Origin: Nymphaea colorata
Lineage: Eukaryota; Streptophyta; Magnoliopsida; Nymphaeales; Nymphaeaceae
Length of the DNA stretch: 64,000 nucleotides
Assembly (NCBI RefSeq): GCF_008831285.2
Contig: NC_045151.1
Span: 1,731,544-1,795,543 of the forward strand
Reading direction: 5' to 3'
Shown here in pieces: positions 45,997 to 57,754 of this stretch. The notes below the pieces were generated by a model. It did not search any database and was not told the origin of the DNA. It was given only the letters and a program-made list of their open reading frames with translations. How positions within the stretch are numbered: position 1 is the first letter of the stretch; each line of letters starts with the position of its first letter. A program made the translations under genes and the position numbers.

Positions 45997-47750
45997 ATCA
46001 AGTTTGTTAGAACCATAACGATCATGACAGAAGATGGCCCACGCATGCAGAGCCTGGCCTTATAGAATGTCTGTGAACACTCTCGACAAGAGCATGCCTT
46101 ATAGTCATGGTGACAATGCACACGAATTTCTGAGGTTTTCATATGTTATTCTTTCATGAGCCAAATAGGATGCTTCAAGGGATATATGAAGAGGTGTGTT
46201 TAGTTCTAGTTTAATTCTCGTGGACATTATGCTTTTTCATCTTAAGTGGTGGTGTGACGTACCTAAGTTAAAAGATATACTGTTGCTATCACCGACACCA
46301 ATACAACAAAGGATCGCAAAAGGCATAGAAAGTGGGGGTCAGGCTCTTTTATGAACTGCGGGTTGCAATCCTCTCGCTTACCTCATAGTACATGCGTTAT
46401 TAAGGATAAAAAATGAAGAAACACGATATCTATAACGTATGTACATCTTTACCATCTGAAATGAGACAGTAACAAGAGATCTATACCTCGATTTGAAGGA
46501 CCATTTGGGACGATGTTTAGTCTCAGAGCACCCACACAAAATGCCCTCCTAAGACCAAGAATCCTTCCTGTTTTGTCTAACAATCCAAAAGTTGCTTCTG
46601 TGCACGTACTTGGCTAAAATGTGGGTCCATCGATCTATTGTCCTCCTCTAATACTTGCAATACATAACGTACTTGGTTTGCTTTGCTATAATTCACTAGC
46701 ATAAGCTTGATTTTGGAGCTTAATTAGTCATATTAATGGAAAAGTTATATCATTTGGAAGAAACGAAGAAACAGAAGACCAGAAAAGAATAGATTTGTGT
46801 CTTGTTTCTGTATATTGTATTGCAAAAGAAAATCACAGAGTATATATATGGTTGTGCGATGAGGAGATAGACATTCTCCTTTTCCTAAGAATCAGCAAAG
46901 AGATAAAAGGTAAGATATACATAAAAATTATAGGCGTAATCTACAGCCTTAGTAGTTAGTAGATGGAGGTCTCTTAAACTATCGTGATGGTTAATCCAGC
47001 CGTTTTACTTCGTTACACTTTGGATGCCGCCTTTTTACCTACTATTGTGCTGTAGGAGAAAAAAATGAAATGGGTATACACCAGCGCATTAATATAAAAC
47101 ACCAGCATACATAAAGTTCAAGGTGGTATATGCACCCGTGCGCGTGCGCACACACACACACACACAAAAGTAAATACAACACTATTTTTTGACCATCTAT
47201 GCTTTGATTGGTTTCGCTGGATTGTGGGTGGTTTTTCAGAAATTTGATTCCACTAATGAACTTGAAAGTGTCACAACTGTAAGTCTTCAAAAAAACAGTT
47301 GAATCCTTAATCTGTATATGATTATCTGAATCATCACAAAACTCAATTCCTGCATTGGATTCTCATTGATTATTTTTAGACCTATAAATTTGGGTTAAAC
47401 ATCCTCAAGTGATGAAAGGATGCTAGAGAACTAAGAGAAGTGATTAGAACATTGAGGCCCAAGATGTTTTTGAACAGGTTAGTCTGGTGTGAAGGCGTTT
47501 CTCCCCACTCTCCTACTACTCTCCTTTGTTGCATAATAGACTGATCCCAGTTCCCACATGAACATTTCAAGCGTCTTGACTTTTGTATAGCTAGTAAGGG
47601 TTGCTTATGTGAGAAAAAGGAGGAAACAGCTCCCTACTTTTTTCTTTTCAAGCACATATGCTGAACTGAAGCACTTCGGAAAAGGTTTGTATATTCATCA
47701 ATGTTGTGGGCATCCGTTTCGTAAAACTGTTGTTTATGGCTGCCAAAATG
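45997..47750. other. Intergenic DNA, no gene seen
   Basis: AT-rich. Contains a short CA repeat near 47148-47166. No recognisable gene or element. Confidence 0.45.
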
Positions 47751-48380
47751 AAACTCAACAGTAGGAGATATTCAGGCCGTCGCAAGGAAGTGTATGAGGA
47801 GCCAATTCTCAGATCCAAGGTGAAGAAAAGCTTGGAATGAAGATACTCGCAAGGCTTATCTGAAGAAGGGACATGAGGTAATGTTTAAGCAGAGCAAAGT
47901 GGAAGCTGTGAATAGAGAGAGTGAGCAGGAAATGTTCCGTATTAGACAACATATTCTACCTCTTTCCGCAGGCAGTACACACGACGCAGCTACTACTTCG
48001 GGAACTTTTCTCAGGTGGAGAGCCTCCGCCAATGAACGAGATCAAAGTCAACCTGTATCGCATCCATAAAGGTGCTCCACTGCTTGGCTTCAGAGTCAGG
48101 GATAGGAAAAAGGTGCGTATGGAAGGAGGTGTTGGTGAAATCACACTGTTGCAAGCATATCATAATTGAATCATGGGAACTTAGCGAGATTTGTGAATAT
48201 GTCGTTGGGATTGGAAGGCAGGTGGAAACCAAATTCAAGACCAAGAAGAGCTGTTTCAGGTCATTTGCAAGTTTCCCTAATGTAAAGTTTTGCAACATTT
48301 CTAAAGAGATCCAATTTTGTGGCCAAAACCCTGGCTGGTTTTGTTTTTGCTATACAGAATATTTGGAAGAACCAACAGTG
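47731..48380 (+). other. Unassigned locus with clustered short frames
   Basis: Several overlapping plus-strand frames: a 36-codon frame starting at 47736 (MAAKMKLNSRRYSGRRKEVY), 47881-48069, 47921-48169 and 48072-48383. They are purine-rich and look as if they could be pieces of one broken or intron-split coding sequence. I do not recognise a domain. It may be a gene relic, part of a spliced gene on either strand, or chance. Confidence 0.25.
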
Positions 48381-48383
48381 TGA

Positions 48384-48966
48384 CTGGTACCACTCATTAT
48401 ATATACAGGAAATTGAGAGTTTAGTTACAGATGATTTGAATTGGTAGGGGCTGACAGCCCCGTATCATATTCTAAAAGAAAAAGTAAAAAGAGATTCTAT
48501 AGATATCTTTCTACTAACACAGAAGTGCTTTATACTTTAAATAAAGCTACCAAAACCATTTCCACCAAGTAGAAACCTCGATTCTTAAGAAACAGAAATT
48601 CTTCAGGAATGCCGACTTCTTTGTCATTGAACGTAAATGAGTCCCTGAAAATATAAGAAGAAAAAAACTAATGAAATCCATCATGTTCATAGGGGAACAG
48701 TTTTAACAATTTTTATTAATGTTTATTTTTTTGTTCTGAATGAAAAGATTACTGATGGTTTGAGAAAAATATAGCAAAATCCAAACCTAAGACGCTGCAC
48801 CTCAGCCAGGAACTATGGACTTTTGTCTTTTCTATAACAAAATAATTTCTGTTTCATCAACGACCCATCTGCCTTTCATTTTTATGGGCCTTTCTGGTTT
48901 GCCTGTGTGTGCTATGTCTTGTCTCATACAAGGATGAATGTAGAAGCACAGAATTGCAGACAAGGA
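48384..48966. other. Downstream region of the PPR gene
   Basis: No gene. The part next to 48967 is probably the 3' UTR of the minus-strand PPR gene. Confidence 0.4.
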
Positions 48967-50643
48967 CTAATCTTTCATCTCCTCCACCAACGTATTCAAT
49001 ACGAAGTACATTTCATCACTTCTAAGATGAGATTTGTCAAAGGCCACAAACATATGAACGACCCCTCCCACCTCTATCCAGCTGCATCCAGCATTCTTCT
49101 CAATCCCTCTGTCTTTCATCAATCTCCTTGTGCTCCCCGCATCATCATATCTTCCCATTGATGCGTACAAGTTCGCGAGGATGATATAATCAGTGGGCTC
49201 ACTGCAGCCCATTTCTGAAAGCTTACTCATGGCCAATTCAGCCCTTCTTACATCTTTTTTACTCCTGCAGCCATCTAGCAAGCTTCTCCATATCACGTCA
49301 TCTGGTTCAATAGGCATTGCCTTGATGAGTTCCTCTGCTTCATCCAAGCGCCCAGACCTGCCAAGGATGTCCACCATGCAGCCATAGTGGTTCATCCTTG
49401 GCTCAATCCCATCCACTACCTTCATTCTTTCAAACTTGGCTCGCCCTTCTTCCACCATACCAGCATGGTTGCACGCGGACAGCACCGCCACATATGTACT
49501 CTCGTTTGGCCATGTCCCTGATACTTCCATCCTCGAGAACAGTTCGAGTGCCGATCTACCATCTCCTTGTAGAGCCAAACCAGCAATCATGGCATTCCAG
49601 GCAATAACATCTGGCTGAGGAATCCCGTCAAATATTTTCCTTGCAAACTCAATCATGCCACACTTGGAATACATATCAACCAGCGCAGTGGCCACCTTGA
49701 TCGTCGGCTTGATCCCCTGCTTCCTCATGTACCAATGAATCCATCTCCCCGATTCGATGGCGCCTAGCTGGGCACAGGCAGAAAGCACGGAAACGAGTGT
49801 GCTCTCTGTCGGTGAGAGTCCAGGATCTCTAAGCATCTCCCGAAAGAGGCGCAGTGCCTCCGACGGCCGGTCATTCTGAGCATATCCAGATATCATCACC
49901 GTCCACAACACTTCATCCTTCATTTCAATTGAATCAAACACATTTCTGGCCTCCGCCATCCTGCCAGATTTCACGTATCCATCTGCCATCGATGTGGCCG
50001 AGACCAAATCTCGCTCAGACATTTTTCCGAACACTTGACATGCGTTCTCGAGCCTTGAAGAACTGCAATACAGACGAATGAGATTGTTCTGTATATACTT
50101 GTCGGAACCAAGGCCGCACTTCAGAACCCTGCCGTGAATCTGCATGCCCTCACTGAGCGCAAGCTCCTTGATGCACGCCATAAGAGCAAAGGTGTAGGAA
50201 TGCTTGTTCGGCTCGACTCCCCAAGCCTGCATTCTCAAGAAGAAGGAGAGTGCGGCACAGCCAGAGGCGGTCTGGCTCCACGCGAAGGCTCGGATCATGG
50301 AGTTCCAGGCAAAGAGGCTCGGTTTTTCTATCTGGTCGAACAGCAAGGAGGCGTAGCGAAGGTCGCCAGCACCCAAAACTCCAGCGAGGGACACGAGCTT
50401 CCCGGCAACGACCGCATCGCCGAGGAGGTGGGCTCTCAGGGCACGGGAGTGGACTTGCTTGAGTTGGCGCAAGGTGGTGCATTCTTGGATGGCCGGGAGT
50501 AGTCGGAGAGTCGCGCCGTGTGCCGGATTCTGCTCTCTGCCTGTTGAAGATGGCGGCGATATTGGCGGGCACGCCTGTATCGTTGTTGTTGGGTTCAGGA
50601 GTTGGTGAGAAGCCGAGAAGAGGGCCATAGCAGTGCTTTCCAA
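48967..50643 (-). CDS. Pentatricopeptide repeat protein, PLS class with E/E+ tail
   Basis: 558-aa intronless frame. PPR proteins are organellar RNA-binding proteins, and PLS-class members mostly take part in C-to-U RNA editing. A Ser/Thr/Ala-rich N-terminus without acidic residues after position 3 suits an organelle transit peptide. Helical repeats begin near residue 60 (LRQLKQVHSRALRAH). Clear motifs follow: LFAWNSMIRAFAWSQ, KHSYTFALMACIKELAL, YIQNNLIRLYCSSSRLENA, EVLWTVMISGYAQNDRPSEAL, STLVSVLSACAQLGAIE, VATALVDMYSKCGMIEFARK and DVIAWNAMIAGLALQGDGRSAL. The C-terminal E and E+ region contains PDDVIWRSLLDGCR and ends GCSWIEVGGVVHMFVAFDKSH...EEMKD. There is no DYW deaminase domain, so editing would need a partner in trans. 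The first ATG is used; a second ATG lies six codons in. RNA target and compartment cannot be read from sequence alone. Confidence 0.92.
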   Translation of the reverse strand: MESTAMALFSASHQLLNPTTTIQACPPISPPSSTGREQNPAHGATLRLLPAIQECTTLRQLKQVHSRALRAHLLGDAVVAGKLVSLAGVLGAGDLRYASLLFDQIEKPSLFAWNSMIRAFAWSQTASGCAALSFFLRMQAWGVEPNKHSYTFALMACIKELALSEGMQIHGRVLKCGLGSDKYIQNNLIRLYCSSSRLENACQVFGKMSERDLVSATSMADGYVKSGRMAEARNVFDSIEMKDEVLWTVMISGYAQNDRPSEALRLFREMLRDPGLSPTESTLVSVLSACAQLGAIESGRWIHWYMRKQGIKPTIKVATALVDMYSKCGMIEFARKIFDGIPQPDVIAWNAMIAGLALQGDGRSALELFSRMEVSGTWPNESTYVAVLSACNHAGMVEEGRAKFERMKVVDGIEPRMNHYGCMVDILGRSGRLDEAEELIKAMPIEPDDVIWRSLLDGCRSKKDVRRAELAMSKLSEMGCSEPTDYIILANLYASMGRYDDAGSTRRLMKDRGIEKNAGCSWIEVGGVVHMFVAFDKSHLRSDEMYFVLNTLVEEMKD

Positions 50644-50702
50644 GCTCGATCTTTTGATGGAGAGATGGAGTCAACTTTTTTAAGTAGAGGTGACCACACG
50701 AG

Positions 50703-50903
50703 CGGGGGAAGCCACAAACATTTGACTAGGGGTTCAATTAAAGCTTTTAAAATTTTGGAGGGAGTTAAAATATTATTTTTTAAAATAAGATAAGTTAAAT
50801 TTTTATATAAGATAAATAAATTTTTTTAAAATTTATATGTAAAGTTTTTTTTTTTTTTTTAAATTGAGGTGAGGCTAAGAACCCCTCCTTGGCTCTGCCC
50901 CTG
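50703..50903. mobile_element. Family D hAT-like short element (copy D4) in the PPR promoter
   Basis: 201 bp. The right end GGCTCTGCCCCTG is the family D terminus; the left end CGGGGGAAGCCAC is degraded. The flanks ACACGAG (50696-50702) and ACACCGAG (50904-50911) match apart from one inserted base. It begins 59 bp upstream of the PPR start codon, so it probably overlaps the promoter or leader. Confidence 0.65.
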
Positions 50904-50911
50904 ACACCGAG

Positions 50912-51954
50912 TCGACAAGGTCTTCACTTTCAGTTGGATTCAAACTTGAGTGAACCCGTGCTCAACCGAATGTCAAACTGGAGTTTGGCCTCGCCTAAGT
51001 AAATTAGAAGAAGAGTCAACAGTTTTTTAACTGCAAACAGTCAAATAACTGGATTTTTCATCAGTCCGACCAACTATACTATAATAAGTAAAAACAATCT
51101 GACCAAACTTCACGAATAAGAAGACACTAAGTAAGAACAAAAACAGCACGAGCACTCAATGCAATGCCCAGGTGTTCAAATGACTAAAAACCCAAGATAA
51201 TAAGGAAGGTGACCCTCACAAGGACAAATATAAAAAGGTGAAAAATATTAAGGTAAATATTTTGTGACTAGTTGGTGTTGGTCAATCTATGATATATTCA
51301 CACATAGACTAAAAAAACCTTTGTAAGTGGCATTTTTTTCCAAAGAAACTAGTCGAGCCAGTTCTCTTATGCACGCCCTATTATTGCTAGATGCACGTTT
51401 TTTAGAATCATTCACCTGATTATACAGAATAAATTAGATAACACTACAGGTTAGTTAAAATTTTCGTTCGTGTGCATATTTAGCTACCTTCTAAGTGTAT
51501 ACATTTGCTTGAATAATCGCTTTGAAATAGAATAAGTACTGATGACAATACATTCTAGCATGATCTATATGCGGTGTATAGACCAATTATTCACACATTA
51601 AATCATGTATGTTATCATGAATGATGTAGACGATGAGCAAGTCATATTAAGTTTTGTTTTCTTAATTTCTATTGAATTTTTTTTGTAGCTGTCCCCCGAA
51701 CTTGATTATATGCATATGCTTGAGGGCAAATTTTTATAATAGAGGTCTTCTACTATGATAGCATAGTCTCACCTCAGAGTCACTTTCTTGTACTTACCAT
51801 AGACTTCCTGCATTGGTTTTTTATTTTTCTCTTTTTAGTTATTATTACAGCTATGAGCCTCAAGGGACATAATGTAGTTGGTCGGGCCGGTGAGAATCTT
51901 ATAGTTAGTTCGATTTTCATAGATGCTATTTTCTTAAACTGCAAACAGTATGGA
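50912..51954. other. Intergenic DNA, nothing recognised
   Basis: AT-rich sequence with no gene or defined repeat. Confidence 0.4.
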
Positions 51955-52667
51955 TCCTGACACCCTTAGTTGGTAGGTGTTTGTTTTGCTTAGGTTTTGA
52001 TGCAACCTTGGGCCTTAGAGATGTGAGATAATAAGAACCTTAGTTTCTTGTTTCTATTTCTATGAAAAATATTGATAGAAATATGATGCGACGTCAGACA
52101 TGTAAATGGTCTCAACACATGGTGCAATGGTGTAGTGCAGAGAAGCTAATATACCATATTGATTACTGAGCAAGAAGTTAATATACGATGTTGGTTAGTG
52201 AGCTTATTGGTTCTACATTGTGTATAAGTTAAATGTCATGTTGTTTATGCTTTTAATGTCATGTAGTCTTAAATCTTTGAATAGTAGCTTTTGTGTGTCT
52301 TATATGTAAGCAGGCACCAGGCCGGCCCATGGGTGGGTACCTGGCATGACTCAGGCTCAGGCTAGGGCCTGGAAAAAAGGGCATCGGGCCCAGGTTTCGG
52401 CCCGAGTGGACACGATAAGTTCGGGTGGGCTCGATAACAGTTTTTTAATATATATATATATATATTAATATTATTTTGGAGCAAATTAAAATATTATTTT
52501 TTAAAAATTTTATATAAGATAAGTAAAAATTTTTAAAATTTATATATGAAGTTTTTTTTTTAAAAAAAAAAATTGAGGTAAGGCTAGAGCCTATACCAGA
52601 CAGGCTCCTTGGCTCTGCCCTGACCATGAGCCGAGTCGATAAGGTCTTCACTTTCAGCTGGATTCGA
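51955..52667. repeat. Direct duplication, unit 1 (period about 713 bp)
   Basis: Shares the ordered phrases TTGGTAGGTGTTTG, AGATGTGAGATAA, TTTCTATGAAAAATATTG and TAATATACGATGTTGG with the next unit. It includes a left half of a family B element (TAAGCAGGCACCAGGCC from about 52310). From about 52470 to 52620 it also holds a family D-like AT-rich segment ending in TTGGCTCTGCCC that unit 2 lacks at the equivalent position. Confidence 0.75.
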
Positions 52668-53150
52668 ACTTGACTCCCTTAATTGGTAGGCGTTTGTTCT
52701 GCTTAAGTTTTGAAGCAATCCTGGACCTTAGAGACGTGAGATAAAAAGAACCTCATTTTCTTGTTTCTATTTCTATGAAAAATATTGGTAGAAATATGAT
52801 GTGACGGTTCATGAGACATGTAAATGGTCTGGACACATGGTGCAATTGGTAAATGGGCAAGAAGTTAATATACGATGTTGGTTAGTGAGCTTAGTGGTTC
52901 TACATTGTATAAGTGAAATGCCATGTCTATATGCTTTTAATGTCATGTAACACATGTAGTACGGTTATAACATTATAAGTGATTACAAACGTAAAAGCAA
53001 GTCAGCGGTCTTAAACCTTTGAATAGCAGTTTTTGTCTGTCTTATAGGTAAGTAAGCCAGGGCATCGGTTTGAATAGCAGTTTTTGTCTGTCTTATAGGT
53101 AAGCCGGGGCATCGGGCAGGCTCGGGTGAACCCGATAACAGCTTTTTAAT
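52668..53150. repeat. Direct duplication, unit 2 (period about 713 bp)
   Basis: Second copy of the preceding unit with substitutions and indels. It carries the complete family B element B2 at the corresponding place. Confidence 0.75.
53021..53122. repeat. 51-bp tandem duplication at the B2 insertion site
   Basis: The flank GAATAGCAGTTTTTGTCTGT, the CTTATAGG target and the first bases of the element (TAAGCCAGGGCATCGG) occur at 53021-53071 and again from 53072. The duplication therefore arose after the element inserted. Confidence 0.8.
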
Positions 53151-53265
53151 ATATATATATATATATATAAATTATATATAATTATAATATTTATATATTA
53201 TTTTATATTAAAATATATATTTTATAATTTAATCAGACCGAGCTCGGGCCCGCTGCACAGGCTTA
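53100..53265. mobile_element. Family B hAT-like short element (copy B2)
   Basis: 166 bp with inverted ends TAAGCCGGGGCATCGGGC and (other strand) TAAGCCTGTGCAGCGGGC. Perfect 8-bp target duplication CTTATAGG (53092-53099 and 53266-53273). The core is almost entirely TATA-type sequence. Confidence 0.87.
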
Positions 53266-53273
53266 CTTATAGG

Positions 53274-53896
53274 TGCCTGAATTCATGCTTCTTCTTCCTC
53301 TAATGGAAAAAGCTGCTTTTGAAACTTCGTTAGTGCAAAACTTTATATATATATTCTACTTTTAAGAAAAAAAAAACAACTACATATTTAACAAAAAAAT
53401 AATGAAACTTAAAAAAGGATAGTTCAAGCCATATGAAGACTCTTCCGAAGCTTAAATAATCAATTGCATACATTTTGCTATGACCATCGATGATGACTGT
53501 TTGAGAATATAATAATATTAATTTATTTTTAAATGAGACGGAGGCTATTCCAATTCCTCGAGTGAAGGCCGAAGCTTTTAGGCTTTTCTCCATCCCTTTA
53601 GGGTTAAAGGCTATTTTTGATGCTTTAAGGTGATGCCTTTGTTATGCTTCAACTTACATATCGATGGTGAGACATTTTTACTCCATGTTATTTCACAAGC
53701 AATAAATACCACTACTTCATATTCAACTACAAATTTTAGCAAGGAACAAAGATACTAATTTTTTTCTAAAAGATAGTGAAGACCATGCATTAAAGTAATA
53801 AAACTAGCTGACACAAATTGAATTAATCTAAAAAGAATATTAGTAAAGTAAAGGATATTATTAATCCTAAACTAATCCTGCAAACATGTTGCAGAA

Positions 53897-53928
<32 letters not shown>

Positions 53929-55266
53929 TATATATTTCTCTAAGCAATTCAATTCATAGATGTGGACGGATTCTAGTCTTGTAATTCAGGGATTATTGAT
54001 CTTACAATTTTACCATTAATTCTTTTGGTCAACATATCTTCTATTGGCATGAATCATGGGAACAAATAGAAAAAAAAAAGGAATAACCTAATTATGAACT
54101 GCAACTACGTAGACACTCGAAAACATATTTTGAAACTCAACTAAAAAGTTAGCTAACTAAAATAATTCTTTCGAAAAAAAGATGATATTACAAAATATAA
54201 CTTTTGAGTTAAAGCAATTCTTTGAGAACTAATCGTAAAAATATTTTAGAATTTAAATTCTTTCAGCTTTAATGGAATAAGGGTGATTCCCCAGCCCGTT
54301 TCAGCTAAAAAAAAAATATTGTAGTTCGTAACAAAAGAAATTTATAAAAACCTACCTCAAATTAACCTAACCTCTAGCAAAAATTGGAAAATTTCTTTTA
54401 GTGACGCTAATTTAATCAAACTCGAGAAAAAAAAAACTAACTATTGCCTATTCTAGAAAAGCAAAGAAGCTAAATGCTCAAAGTTTCTTCGTAAAAATAT
54501 CTTCTCACAAAAATGACAAAAATAATTTGTAATGTTTGTTTCACACACTAAAAAACATCCAACAAAAAATTTAATAACACATTTAATAACTAACAAGAAC
54601 ACTGAAATTCAAACCTCATTTAATAACCAAAGTCAAACTAATGACTTTCTCCCTGTCCAGGTGAGATTACCCTGAGTCATATTCTTTTCTTTTTTCTCAT
54701 CAATAAATTAAACTGACCAATCTTCATTCAAAGTGCTAATTAACTCAACCCAACTATTTTTTAATAACTTTTACGTTACCTTCATATTCACATTTTTATG
54801 AATATAAAAGAAATAAAACAAAATAAACCTCTATTTTCAGTTGCTCCTATTCAATATGTTTTCTCCAGTCATTGTAAATAGTAGGATCTCTCATTCTCGC
54901 AAAATATAACAGCAAAAATTCTCGGCATAACAACCATATGACTAACACTTGTTTCTAATAAGTTATGTTGAATCAATCTTCCTTTTTTTCGCCTCCCTGT
55001 TCGGCAGGCCACAATGCCACAAGCTAGCTGGTTAGTCCGAGTCACTCTACTTGATCTACAACGAAAAGGGTTCAACATGATGATGAGTTGTGTGACAAGT
55101 TCAATTCATTTTGGCCTTATCATTAAGTTGTGTTTGTTTCACTGCAGATCTGATCTGTAACGTAGATCCATAATATCTATAACACACTTCTTTTAATGTA
55201 GCATCGCATTTGAGATCGGAGGCTATTCAACACTACCTAACTCGTGAACTTTTACAGCATTTGGGA
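53274..55266. other. Intergenic AT-rich DNA
   Basis: Very AT-rich, including a (TA)n palindrome-like run at about 53898-53935. No gene or defined element seen. Confidence 0.45.
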
Positions 55267-55719
55267 TAGGGATGTTAATGAATCGGATTTGAATCAGATA
55301 TGCCCTTAACCATACCCGTTTTTTCGAATATTCACATATTCGGGTTCAAATATGAACAAATAAAAGTCATATCGGAATCCAAAATCAGACTTCACCATCT
55401 GAATCTAATCTGAATCTGATTTTTACATCCATATCGGAATCCGAATCCCAATGTTGAACTGAATTTGGCCGGTTTTCAAAATGTAAGAGCATTAGATATA
55501 GGATATTTGTTTTGAAAATAAAACCATTTTGAACCCATATAATAGTTTGATCGGATATTTATGTACATCCAAAAGCGAGTGCAAATCTGATCGCGTGTTA
55601 TTTCTTAAATCCAAATCTGATATAATTTCTTAATCGAATATTAAATTGTTTTCATATCTGATTTTTTCAGAACAGTTCGGTCAGATATCTAATCCAAATC
55701 AAATATGTTGACATCTCTA
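55267..55719. mobile_element. Family C hAT-like short element (copy C1)
   Basis: 453 bp, left end TAGGGATGTTAA and right end (other strand) TAGAGATGTCAA, 10 of 12 matching. The flanks ATTTGGGA (55259-55266) and ATTTAAGG (55720-55727) agree at 5 of 8, and all three differences are transitions. The interior is a chain of AATCCGAATC, AATCTGATTT and TCGGATATT words. Confidence 0.6.
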
Positions 55720-55727
55720 ATTTAAGG

Positions 55728-57754
55728 ACATATTTGCCTCTTATCATAACTTGTCACCTTTTATAGGAAGGAAAAAGAGTGGAATGCCTTTTTTTTTTTT
55801 CTTATATAATTTGATTCACAATAGATAATGTAGATATTAAGTAAAACCATTCTACACCCTTTGGCTGATTGGCAGTTGTAAAAATCAACAGCACTGACAG
55901 ACATATATTTGATTTTGCCCTTACGGGTGGCTATTTTTCTTCCCAACATGGATAGTTGAGCTTGGACCATCTTATATGCTCCTAACATGGAGAGTTGGTT
56001 CATAAATGTGAGCTTGCTAGTTTTATGAAATATGTGACATTAATGCAAAATAAGGGCATTGTCTTCCACATATGGGACATCGAATCTCATCTACTTTTAT
56101 ACATTTTAAAGTTGGACATCCATTTTCAATTTCGAGTGAGCGAGATGTTAGCAACCCATCCCTAAAAAAGATGCCCGAATGGCCCCATTTCTGGGGTCCT
56201 AGTCTGCATCAATGATATGTTTATTGAAGAAAAAAATATGAAGCGTACCTCACATAGAATATAAACAAAAAGAAGATCTGGCCTCAACATAAGAGGTGAT
56301 TTAGGTTGTGACAGACTCCATACAAGAAGGCTCTTTCTTTGTGACGTTCATGGTAAAATTAGGTATGGAGATTGGCGGCGGATGTCCAATAGCAGAGCTA
56401 CTTGTTGGCTGGTGTAGGCAAATGGTCTCCATCAGCCCAACAAAAATCTTATTATAACGTCCCAAGATCACATTTTCATGACTCAAAAATTACATATTAT
56501 ACCCACACCAAACTTATGTCGCCAACTCAAGTGCCTCGTAACGAAAAAATCCTGGCTCCACCACTGGGGATATCGTAAGCACAGTGTAAATGGGGTTCGA
56601 AAAATCAAACCTACCCGGCTTCACAATAAAGGATGCTTATTTAATGTCAATACTAGGAAGCTATGAAAGGTGTCCTAATTGTCTTTATAGACCTCCTTCT
56701 TTATTCGGTAAAGATATTGCCCTCTCTTTCCTTCCCCTCATTTGATTGTTTATGACCTCATAAGCCCCTTTTGACTGTGGTCTTAATTTTTCATGCCAGT
56801 GACACACAACAACTTTTCATTAAAAGTTTGGGTACCCAATGAGCTTCCGTCAGCCATATTTTTTATTAAGAATAATATTAACATATTAAACTTAAATACT
56901 GTAAAATTTTTATTATAAGCGGGTCGGGCCAGGTCCAGGCTATAGGCTTGCCTCGGGCCCGCCAATGCCCGGCCCTAGAAATTTTGATCCTTCTTTCATT
57001 TCTTAGCATCTATTAAAATGTGTCCTCCAATTATTGTGTTGAATCCCTCTAATTTCCTTAATTAGTTGCTATGCCAACGGCTCTAACCGTGGGGAAACAC
57101 GCTGTTGGCAATTCACACGCCAAGAGCCAGAGGCCCCCGTCAGCATGAGAATTCCCAACGGCGGAGAATACTGGGAATTCTCTTCCATGCAACTAATGCA
57201 CTTGGATGTTGAAAATTGGCAACTAGTTCTCGACGCCAATGTCATTGGAAACTCTGTCCAATACTCCCCATCAGTTCATGCCTTTCGTTTCATTCCTTCG
57301 CTGAGCGGCAAAGCCAAAAATTTTTGTCTGAGGGTCACTACCCTTGCTTCACAGTTCACACCTTTCTATCTTTCCTTCTCTCCCTAATCATCCTTGATCA
57401 CACCTGTATCCAGTTACAAAACCATCTTTGGAAAATTTGGTATTTCCCATCAAGCGACCTCGCTTTATCCTGAGCGGTGGTATCGTACTGGGCAGTAGGG
57501 TGGTCCGGCTTCTCTAAAAACTCAGTGTTCAAATATTGGAGTGGTTACTGTCATGTTCAAGTGTGCTGCACTTATGGACCGTAAAAAAACCCCGAAACAT
57601 ATTATGTGAACCTAAGGGGATGGGTACAAGGAGGCCAGTGGGTTGTCTTAGGGGCGGTGGAATTAACCACCCACCCTTAAAAGACAAGAAGCGACATCGT
57701 TTTCTACATAGGTGGTGTTTGCATAATTCTCTTGACCTCAAAAGTATTTACCAT
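55728..57754. other. Intergenic DNA with a family B right-end fragment
   Basis: At about 56915-56977 there is a family B right arm (GGGCCAGGTCCAGGC...GCCCGGCCCTA) without a matching left end. A short inverted repeat AGAATTCCCA/TGGGAATTCT surrounds 57146-57181. No gene recognised; the 80-aa frame at 57145-57387 has no known motif. Confidence 0.4.
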
